Source: Locusta migratoria (lineage: Eukaryota > Arthropoda > Insecta > Orthoptera > Acrididae). From it: 64,000 nucleotides of DNA. Positions 55,668 to 64,000 of this stretch are shown one piece after another (positions within the stretch are counted from its first letter, which is position 1; each line of letters begins with the position of its first letter). Below the pieces are notes generated by a model that was not told where the DNA came from, did not search any database, and was given only the letters and a program-made list of their open reading frames with translations. The DNA lies in assembly GCA_026315105.1 (NCBI GenBank), contig CM048755.1:215252333-215316332 (forward strand), written 5' to 3'. Both the position numbers and the translations under genes were made by a program.

Positions 55668-56005
55668 ACATAATTACAGGCCAATATCGTTGACATCAGT
55701 TTCCTGGAGAATTTTTGAGAATATTCTCAGCTCGATTATAGTAAATTTCCTTGAGATGGATAAGCTTCTCCTCTAAGAATCAGCGCGGGTTTAGGAAACA
55801 TCGTTCGTGTGAAACTCAGCTTGCATTTTTCTCACATGACATGTTGCGAGCCATGGATAAAGGGCAAGAGGCAGATTATGTTTCTCTAGATTTCAACAAG
55901 GCATTTGACGCAGTGCCGCACAGCAGACTGCTAACGAAGATACGAGCATATGGAATAGGTTCACATATCTGTGACTGGCTTGAAGATTTCTTAAGTAATA
56001 GAACG

Positions 56006-56197
56006 GCCGGCCGCGGGGACTGAGGCGCTCCAGTCACGGTCTGCACGGCCACTACGGTCGGGGGTTCGAATCCCCCCTCGGGCATGGATATTTGTGACGT
56101 CCTTAGTATAAGGTAGTTCGTAAGTAGTTTGTAAGTTTAGGGACTGCTGACCCCGTAGTTAAGTCCCATAAGCTTAACAAACATTTGAACATTTTTT
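56006..56197 (+). mobile_element. SINE-A inside the LINE RT domain
   Basis: TSD GTAATAGAACG at 55995-56005 and 56198-56208. The A-box part of the head is shortened (GCCGGCCGCGGGGACTGAGG). Confidence 0.93.
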
Positions 56198-57140
56198 GTA
56201 ATAGAACGCAGTACGTTGTTCTCGACGGCGAGTGTTCATCAGAGACGAGTGTATCGTCAGGTGTACCCCAGGGGAGTCTGATAGGACCGCTATTATTTTC
56301 TATCTATATAAATGATCTGATGGACATAGTAACTTGTAATTTGCGGCTATTTGCTGCTGATGAAGTGGTGTATGGGAGGGTGTCGTCATTAACTGATAGT
56401 AACAGCATACATGATGATTTAGACAAAAGGTCTAGCTGGTGTGAAGAATGCCAGGTAGCTGTAAATGTAGAAAAATGTAAGGTTATACACATGAGTAAGA
56501 AAAAATCCCAAAATGTTCGAATACAGCATTAGTAGTGAGCTTCTTGATACCGTCGCGTCGTTCAAATATCCAGGTGTAACATTGCAGAGCGATATTAAAT
56601 AGAACGAAGATATAAAGACAGTTGTGAGTAAGGCGGACAGCCGACTTCGATTTATTGGGCGAATTTTGGGAAGATGTACTTCATCTGTCAATGAGGCCGC
56701 GTATAAAACGCTTAAATATTGCTCAAGTGTTTGGGACCCGCAGCATATCATTCTAAAGGAAGGCATGGAAGCAGTTCAGAAGCGAGCAGCTAGGTTCGTT
56801 ACTGTTAGGTTCGACCAATGCGCGAGTGTCACAGAAATGCTCCGGGGACTCAAATGGGAATCGCTGGAGGAAAGACGACGTTGAGGTAATTTAGAAGCCC
56901 GGAATTTGAAACTGACTACAGAACGATCTTGCTGGCGCCTACTTACATTTCGCGTAAAGATCACAAAGACAAGATAAGAGAAATTAGGGCTCGTACAGAG
57001 ACATATAGACATTTATTTTTCCATCATTCATTTTTGGGAGTAGCATGGGAAATAATATGTCTAGCAGTGGTACAGTGTACCCTCAGCCAAGCACCTTACG
57101 GCGGATTGCGGAATATATACGTTGATGTAGATGTAGAATG

Positions 57141-57562
57141 TGGAAAGACGTCCATTCGCCGAACGTGCGAATACGCTGACGTCGTACAAGACTACGTTAA
57201 GTAGTACAATTTTCTTTGGATAGCACAAGAATCTTCAGTCTGCCTCCACCTACTGGTATTCTGCAATTAATGAAGCGAGGGAAATAAACACGGCATTTCA
57301 CTGAAGAAAATAGCAAAAACCAGTAATGATGGTTGTTAGGTGTTTATGGCTGCATAGTAACGAATTTAACAGCTTCGCAACGGTGGGAGATCGAAGCCAG
57401 GAATGCTAGGTCGGGTACAAAACCTTGCCCCCGCTCATACGCTCCGTTATGCAGGCTGACACCGGTGCTTTTTTGCACCACGAAGTAACAGTCGACGACT
57501 TATTTCTCATACATAAAGCTACAGGTATCAGCATCCGCTACGATGAGGTTGAAAACCCGCCG
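57141..57562. other. Unassigned stretch
   Basis: Nothing recognised. Confidence 0.4.
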
Positions 57563-57574
57563 CTGGCGCCTTCA

Positions 57575-57773
57575 AATGTTCAAATGTTTGTAAATCTATC
57601 GGACCAAACTGCGTGGTCATCAGTCCGCAGCTTACAAACTACTTAAACCTAGGTAAACTAACCTAAGGAAAACACACACACCCATGCCCCAGGGAGGACT
57701 CGAACCTCCACGGCGAGCAACCGCGCGCTCCGCAGCGAGACGCTTTAGACCGCTCGGCTACTCCACCGCGGCT
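57575..57773 (-). mobile_element. SINE-B insertion
   Basis: Minus-strand copy with intact boxes. TSD CTGG[C/T]GCCTTCA at 57563-57574 and 57774-57785. Confidence 0.93.
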
Positions 57774-57785
57774 CTGGTGCCTTCA

Positions 57786-58380
57786 CTTTTCTAATGAATC
57801 ATCGTATAAATTGGTGAAGATGAAGAGCAGCTGCGTCATATAGTGTAGTTCCTACAAGACCATCCACTGCAACATACGAAATCCTTTTAAACAGTTCTTA
57901 TGTCCGGAAAGCACGCAAACATTTTGTTCGCTCGGCCGTGCAGAGTAGCTCCGCCTCGGGTCAGGACTTAGGAGCGTTTACAGCCAGACATGTATCCACA
58001 TGGATAGAGCAATGGCGTTTGGTTTAAGACTGCCAACGTCCCTATCACTGTCGCGCTTCCATTTACAAAGTTGCGGAGAGGAGAGCGGCGACAGTGCGCC
58101 CAACACTGGACACGGATGTGGTACCACATCGTCTTTCAGAGGATTCCCAGTGAATAATATAACTTCACGCCGGCCGTCTTCTTGAAGGATCTGAAAAGAA
58201 CTAACATCGCCGTATTGTGTTCATCATCGTCAAACGGGTCCATTACCTGTCGTCGTTTGGCATAGTATGCCACTGGGCACGCAAAGCAATAATTTGCTGT
58301 AACTTCGATAACTATCTTCGTAAATTTTCAACAAGATAACACAAGACTGTATTCTGCTCATGCTATCCTGACGAACCTGA
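57786..58380. other. Unassigned stretch
   Basis: No recognised feature. Confidence 0.4.
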
Positions 58381-58382
58381 TT

Positions 58383-58640
58383 AAAAAAAAAAATCGCACT
58401 GGCGTGTTTTATGTCCTACTCCACGTTTTCCTGTAGTTTTGATTTTAACAAACATCTTTGGCAAAAAGAAAATTAAATTAAATACATAACAAATAATTTA
58501 TAATATTCCATAACATAATTCAAAATTATTCTTACAACAAATAATAATATAATGTTTTGTATGTTTAATTTTATATTTATTATTTTTTATCCGAAATATT
58601 TGCAAAAGTCAGATTTTTGCAACAACTTTTTTTTCATTTT
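58383..58640 (+). repeat. AT-rich repeat related to the start of 26410-27448
   Basis: TCGCACTGGCGTGTTTTA after an A run matches 26422. TATCCGAAATATTTGCAAAA near 58600 resembles the CCGAAATATTTCAAAAAG word of the hairpin-ended family. Heavily diverged between these anchors. Confidence 0.4.
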
Positions 58641-58913
58641 ATGAATTTTTCTTGATTTATAACGAGGTATTTTCCTGTAATATATTCATCCCTAGATAAA
58701 GTATCAAACTCACAACCATTTTTCGAATCTTCCTTAAATGACTTACAGCAAAAGATTATTGTGGTAGAGCAACATGAAGAATTATATCTTTATATGTGTA
58801 AACCAACTTTCAGAGGTAAAATATCGAAAAAAAAAGTTACAAACAGAAGTTATTCGATGTTGAATCCTGAACAACTTTTAGTGGTATTTTCTTTTTGCTT
58901 CGATGCATAATAG

Positions 58914-59106
58914 CACCACCACCTAGAGAGAAGGCCGCGGCGCTCTCGTGTGACGTCAGGCAGAGTAGGATGCGCGCGCATAGCTGACTGGCTCGCTGCT
59001 TCGTCATAGTGGGCCGTGCCCCAGCGGCTACCCAGTCAGTTATACGCGCGCAACCTACTCTGCCTGACGTCACACGAGAGCGCCGTGGCCTTCTCTCTAG
59101 GTGGTG
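58914..59106. repeat. Near-perfect palindrome with two CRE sites
   Basis: Arms 58914-58991 and 59032-59106 around a 40-bp loop. Each arm carries TGACGTCA (58951-58958, 59065-59072) and a CGCGCGC-type patch. A solo arm copy is at 264-345. Confidence 0.85.
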
Positions 59107-59954
59107 TTGATAATAGCCAGGATAGAGCATACTGACGCCCTCTAGCAGCGCTCGATTATACCCTCGGAGGGGTGTTCTTTTCACTGGTGGCCAAACACCT
59201 CGTAAAATAATAATAATAACAAATAAAGTAGACTTGCCGAGGGCGCTGGCGGAATGAGACAATTTGAACCTTCGGCAGGACGCTATTATGGTTGTCAGAG
59301 TCTGTTAAGTTGAGGTTTATTGTGCCTTGTACTGACCCATATCGGACGTTTTGCATTTGGGTGCGTACCAAAAGTATTTATTAGTCAGAGCTATGCCAGC
59401 TGCACGTTTCAGTGTACGTGAACAAAAATGGTGAAGAGTCGTGCGTCGTTTAATTACACGAATAAATATGGGGGAGGAACGACTAATAACTTCCACAGAT
59501 TTGTGGGTATATTTAGATGTTTCGTATTAGGGACCTAAGTCATATCACTTTTGTTTTCAGAAGGGATAGATCATTAAATTTACGTTATTTATTTTAAGAG
59601 TACCTAGTTGCTATTTTTGAAAATTATGGTAAACATGAGGATGGAAACGTGCTGTTAAATACATTTACCTCAAAAATTTGGAGTACTAACACATGAATAC
59701 ATCAGTTCGAGCTCATGCTACGTAATACACTGCACTTAGTTGCGACCAGTCAGTTACGGTAATATTCTTTTGGTGTGTAAAAAATTCGTTCAAAAGAGAC
59801 TGATTTCTGTTTGTTCATATATTGAATTAATGTCTTGTACGTACATACTTTAAATAGTATGTTCTTTTCATAAAAAAGAAGATTTATTGCAACGAATGGC
59901 GCTTTTTAAATTCTCCGCTGTCTGCAGGAGACAGCTTACGGGATTGTGGGGCCT
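59107..59954. other. Unassigned stretch
   Basis: No recognised gene or repeat. Confidence 0.4.
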
Positions 59955-60221
59955 TGTGGGGCCAACAAATAAATCTGTAAAATTTGGAGACAATCGATTT
60001 AACGTCGCGACCTAAAATGTGGGAATACGTTACAGACAGTATCAAATCGTCACTGTTTTTGCAAATATATCTGAAACTGAGAGAGATAAGGAAAAATCAA
60101 ATCCATTTATTCGGTTTTCGTCTCAGATAAATGATTAAAGCGTTATTTACAATTAATTTTTGAGATGTCAAAAGGCCATAAAAAACGGCCCACTTTTAGT
60201 GTTATTAACCTAAAATGGGCC
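59955..60221 (+). repeat. Hairpin-ended repeat element, truncated copy 3
   Basis: Words AATCTGTAAAATTTGG, TTTTTGCAAATATATCTGAAA and GATGTCAAAAGGCC follow the order of copies 1 and 2. It ends in hairpin GGCCCACTTTTAG..CTAAAATGGGCC (60187-60221). Only the last unit survives. Confidence 0.65.
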
Positions 60222-61298
60222 AAAAGGTATTCATTCCATGTTCTCCACGTCACTTACAATCTGAAAACATCTTGTGGGTTGCAGGGAGACTTGCGACGTT
60301 CACTGCCCAACCAGTATGTTTAATGAACTGTGCTATACAAGGGAGCACTGAATGACTTATTGAGTTACCCGCATCTCTCACCCAATCTGTGTTCCTCCCA
60401 GTGCACAGCCACGTCAGAGCGGAATTAGAGGTGGCAGCTCTCTTAAATTCCTGATCTTGTTATCTCCATACCATCTACAATTTAATTCACAAGTAACACC
60501 TCGTTATTTGATATCCTTTCTATTGTTATGGTGTGATTTCTATGTATAGCAGCTTTAGTGGGCATATAGTAGTGCGAGAACGTGTAGCACGATTCGTCAG
60601 CAGAAGAGATATTTTTTCAATCAGTGTACCACTAATTTTATTCAATTTTTGACTGGAAGAGGAGGTACTACAACAGAGGAACAGGGTCACGGACAGTCGT
60701 AGTTAGACGAGATACTGTTATATTACTGCTAATAATGTTTTTAATCTGCAACCAAATTTCATTATCACTTTTTTCTTCTTATACGCTTTAGACAATGCTG
60801 AAAAGTGTTTTGCGTATTAATGTGCGGTTTGTAGCGTTAAACTGCATGAGTTTATATTACATTAATTTTTCTTTTTTAATTTATTAATCTCTAAGTCAGC
60901 CATGTATGAATGGAAACCGTAGGAATAGACGAGCCCATAACCACCAGTAGCGTGCTCTTCCACTTGGTGTGATTTGCTTAATGACTTTGTGCTGTATAAT
61001 CGTGGCAATATTAAAATAGTCGGCTCTGATTTGTTTGCCATTACAAACCCGTTAGACCGGTCGTAGGCCATTACAAGCAGCGCTTACCCAAGTACATATT
61101 TCACAACCACTTGTCTTCTTCTGAACTATTAAGCGCTGTAATATCGGCAAAAAGTCTTACAAGTCTACTGTCTAAGTGGGAAAAATTATACAGAAGACAC
61201 ACACTACATTTCTTTGACCAAAATTACTCCTATTTTCAGATATAACATACGAATTTTCGTCCAAATTCCGCCTCTGAGCCGCATATCACTCCTACTTA

Positions 61299-61300
<2 letters not shown>
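60222..61300. other. Unassigned AT-rich stretch
   Basis: Nothing recognised. Confidence 0.4.
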
Positions 61301-61339
<39 letters not shown>

Positions 61340-61346
61340 TGTGTAC
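61301..61346. repeat. (GT)n microsatellite
   Basis: About 22 GT units with one AT interruption. Confidence 0.95.
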
Positions 61347-61429
61347 TGCCAGAACAAGTTTCCACCGGTTCGTCTGTCACTGGGTCTTTGCTGTCAGCTT
61401 GTAAGCTCTGCAAAATGGTGTGATTTCGT

Positions 61430-61720
61430 TTCTAACCGACTTCAAAAAGGAGGTTCTCAATTCAACTGTATTTTTTAAATGTTTGTTACATCAGAACCGT
61501 CGTCTGTGTGAACCGATGTAGATGATTTTTTTATTTTTTTTTTTATTTATTTAATTTTTTTTATTATTATTTGAAAGCTGGTGCTTTCCGTGCGGTCCCA
61601 TTTCAATTTGATCCAGTTCTAACAATGGTATTCATGAGAAAAAAATATGAGTCTTAAAATTTCATTAAGTGTGTGCGTGACAAATGGACGAATAATTGAA
61701 AATCACGACAACCGATTTCG

Positions 61721-61768
<48 letters not shown>

Positions 61769-61870
61769 CGGAAAGGATGTACTTCAAGGGTAGTTTGATG
61801 AGAGTTTGGTTAGGTTCTGATTATGGGATCAATGACAAAGTAATAGTACTCTTCAATTCTTAGGAGAAGA
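61430..61870. repeat. Dispersed insect-type repeat with long T tract
   Basis: CCGACTTCAAAAAGGAGG then GGTTCTCAATTC, AACCGATGTAGATGATTTTT and AAGCTGGTGCTTTCCGTG recall a repeat I have seen in many insect genomes (memory only). It contains a T~42 run at 61727-61767. No coding sequence. Confidence 0.4.
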
Positions 61871-62529
61871 TTAACGATACTCGACCGTATCTTTATAGGC
61901 TATCCGGATATTTGAGTCACCTACCGTAACGTCGTTATAGTCAAGTAATTTCCTGTTCAAAACATTTTCCATATAAAGCCGCATTTTGAAAGTCTATTTT
62001 TGCGTTCTTCGCAAGTCTCTTTTGAAATTGTCCTCGAGGTAGATTACCCGTAGAGAGATAGGCATTTCTCCCCGACTTCGTTTGTTTCATTTAAAGGCGC
62101 TGACTCATATGAGCAGCACGTTTAGTAGATCTACCTATATCCAGAAAAAATAGTGTACTTCAGATTCACTAAAAATAAAATAAATAAGCAAAAATTTTTA
62201 ACAAAAGCCAACTACAAAAAAGAAAACTATTCTAAAACAAAATAACTTTGACAAAAGTCCATACCGTGATATAAAACGTCTCCCTTACAGCGGCTACCAC
62301 TGGAGTTGGCGATCGTCTCCATTACGCTTACTAAGTGAACCGATATTGAAGTGTGAAGCTCTCTTTTGGATCTTTTCTCTCTCCTTTATCAACCGATTGT
62401 GTGACTAAAGACGCCGGTCCTCTAGGTCAAAGTATACAGTATTTCCTTTCGCAGTTACTGCAACATGTAATAATTGTGAACGTTGAAAATATGTTATAAG
62501 TTACTGGATGAGGAATCAAAACTATCTAA
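61871..62529. other. Unassigned stretch
   Basis: Nothing recognised. Confidence 0.4.
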
Positions 62530-62873
62530 ACACTTGTTAGTAAATGTTACTACGTGCAGTGTCCATCCTTCGCTTTTATGACATTTTGAACTCTGTTGGA
62601 GACAACGTTCAGTGAATACCGATGTCTGTGGAGATATGGCGATACATTATTCTTCAACGGCCAACACGAGAGAAGCTGACGAGGTTGGACGCTGGGGTCT
62701 AGTGTGAAGATGACATTCTAATTCATCTCACAAGTCGTCCATTGGGTTCAGGTCGAGACGTGGGACAGGACAGTGCATATCAGGAATGTTTCAGCGGTAC
62801 TCACCATTGACTCACAAATGCTGCACTGTAATGCTGATGCTGTTTTTCTGCATTACGCAGTGCTGTAAAATGC
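62530..62873. repeat. Unclassified dispersed repeat, copy 2
   Basis: Shares ordered words with 32430-32800 (CATTGGGTTCAGG, GACAGGACAGT, TCACAAATGCTGC, GTGCTGTAAAATG). Confidence 0.45.
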
Positions 62874-63430
62874 GTTGATGTTGTTGTGGTCTTGAGTTAG
62901 AAAACTGTTTTGATACAGCTCCTTGCGATACTGTATCACACGAAACCTCTTCATCTCTTAATAATCCCTCTGTGGTTTATACCGCCCACATATCCCTCTA
63001 GTACTAAATCGGAATGTGTCCACCAATCAGCTCTTTCTTTTAGCCAGTACCGCCTATCAGTTACGCGAGCTATCCATCTAATCTCCAGTATACTTCTTTG
63101 GTACCACATTTAAAAAGCGTCCACCCTCTTCTTCTCTGAACTGTTTATTGTACACGTTTCACTTCCGTCCAAGGCTACATTCCAACAAATACTTTCAGAA
63201 AAGACTACGTAAATATTAAACTAATATTCCACGTTAACAATTTTGTTTCTTCAGAAATGCTTTTCCTCCCATTGCCATTCTGCATTTTGAATCTTCTCTA
63301 CTCCGGCCATCAGAAGTTATTTGACTGCCCAAATAATAAAACACATGTAACTGCTCTATGGTTTCGTTTCCTATACTAACTTCTTTTGGCAAAACATTAT
63401 TAATAAAACTTAAAGAACTAGATTTGAAGC
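62874..63430 (-). pseudogene. 5-prime-truncated relic of the same RTE family
   Basis: From GATGTTGTTGTGGTCTTGAG onward it follows the 3-prime ~620 bp of the intact RTE (44663-45280) in order and orientation. Examples: CTCCTTGCGATACTG for CTCCACCCTACTC, CATTGCCATTCTGCATTTT, ACTGCCCAA.TAA.AAA. Numerous substitutions and indels break the frame. The 3-prime end is at left. Confidence 0.8.
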
Positions 63431-64000
63431 TTATTTATCGTACACAACCGCTCGCGCGACAAAAGATTATTATTTAGGACTGGACAACCTGACGGGTCAC
63501 ACTAATACTCAAGAAAGGAAATAGGAGTAATCCATTGAATTACAAATCCACATGAATGAAGTCGATCTACAGAGTGATTTTTGATCACATGATAAGTTCA
63601 AACATTCTGAATCACCTCGAAGATAAAACGATCTAGTGATACAAAATTTCAATGCCCTGAAACGGTCGAAATGTTTAAATATTTCGAATTCGTAATTATT
63701 ACACGTTTTATCGGAACCATCGAAGCATGATTCAACATCATTCACGTACTCCATAATCTATTTTCCAGCTTTTATTTCAGGTTTAATTGTCAATTTTCGT
63801 GAGCGGTATCTTACCTTCGTTATTGATTGTATTTTTGGCCTTCACTTTGAACACCTTACATCTAGATACTTACTTCGCACATCTCCATTTATTATAACCG
63901 ATATTCTTGGTAAAAGAAAATATATGTAATTAACTAACGAAAATGGAAAATACATTTACAGTAGCCAATCATTGTCATACGTTTGGCAAGTTCTGTTTGC
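63431..64000. other. Unassigned AT-rich stretch
   Basis: Nothing recognised to the window end. Confidence 0.4.

Larger units (their letters stand above)
54785..57140 (+). pseudogene. Degraded Jockey/CR1-type LINE (linker, RT, 3-prime end)
   Basis: Linker LWTKFKCIVNEGLEKCVPTK (about 54890-54950) and FWSYVKSI (55170). RT start LRELNKKKKRSPGPDGIP (55397-55450), QRGFRKHRSCETQ (about 55781-55820), SLDFNKAFDAVPHSRLLTKI (55882-55941), and after a SINE, SVSSGVPQGSLIGPLLFSIY (56251-56307). The catalytic box reads FAADE (56350-56364) instead of FADD. C-terminus AVQKRAARFVTVRF (56770) and KDHKDKIREIRART (56956). It ends in GATGTAGATGTAG near 57137. Frameshifts, two SINE insertions and a mutated active site make it dead. 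The endonuclease is missing. Confidence 0.85.

Noticed and set aside
1..64000. CRISPR arrays, bacterial operons, rRNA
   Set aside because: None seen; spacing, composition and repeat content are those of an animal nuclear genome.

Overview
This window is eukaryotic, repeat-dominated DNA that looks like an intergenic or intronic stretch of a large insect genome. No complete host gene is recognisable. The best clue to the organism is the very high density of tRNA-derived SINEs together with RTE-type, Jockey/CR1-type and Penelope-like retroelements and Tc1/mariner debris. This mix reminds me of polyneopteran insects, especially grasshoppers and locusts (Orthoptera). That is an inference from remembered repeat style, not an alignment.

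SINE families used below. SINE-A, -B and -C share one body (conserved words AGTTTGTAAG, GACTGATGACC, TTAAGTCCCATA, and the tail ACAAACATTTGAACATTT) but have three different tRNA-Leu/Ser-like (class II) heads. Each head carries a pol III A box (TGGCCGAG or TAGCCGAGCGG) and B box (GGTTCGAATCC or GGTTCGAGTCC). SINE-A heads contain GCACGGCCACTACGGTC, SINE-B heads contain CGGTTGCTCGCCGT, SINE-C heads contain GAGGCCGAGCGCATTGAGG. SINE-D (CTGATTTAGG..TTTCCGTGATTT..GTCGACGGGG) and SINE-E (GAAAATTTGTGCC..GGGATTCGAACC) are separate tRNA-derived families. One further family (44207-44517) has a tRNA-Cys-like head. Most insertions have target-site duplications (TSDs) of 9-16 bp that I could read directly, so their boundaries are exact.

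Layout. 0-13 kb: scattered SINEs, a 1.4-kb foldback element (3.05-4.42 kb), a LINE 3-prime end (6.6-7.0 kb), a possible hAT-like element (9.6-10.8 kb) and a Tc1-like transposase relic. 13.8-17.1 kb: a degraded minus-strand Jockey/CR1-type LINE split by three SINEs. 17-26 kb: SINEs, a Tc1 fragment, a hammerhead-ribozyme-like motif and one possible host exon. 26.4-30.2 kb: two copies of an unclassified repeat built of ~320-bp tandem units and ending in a conserved hairpin; a third copy lies at 60 kb. 31-33 kb: a mariner relic and a LINE 3-prime tail. 35.2-37.0 kb: two head-to-head Penelope-like element fragments with a GIY-YIG domain and a probable hammerhead ribozyme. 39.4-43.1 kb: a long inverted repeat enclosing RTE, LINE and DNA-transposon fragments. 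43.97-49.1 kb: an old RTE-like LINE interrupted by a SINE and by an apparently full-length 3.3-kb RTE whose 1019-residue endonuclease/reverse-transcriptase frame is open. 49-51.4 kb: compound SINEs and a palindromic MITE-like element. 53.4-57.1 kb: two plus-strand Jockey/CR1-type LINE fragments. 58.9-59.1 kb: a near-perfect palindrome with CRE sites. 62.9-63.4 kb: an old relative of the intact RTE.

How the parts relate: the only intact coding unit is the RTE at 44679-47738. The SINEs depend on LINE machinery in trans. The nesting (old RTE-like LINE, then SINE and young RTE; SINE inside SINE; SINE inside LINE) gives a relative-age order for the families.
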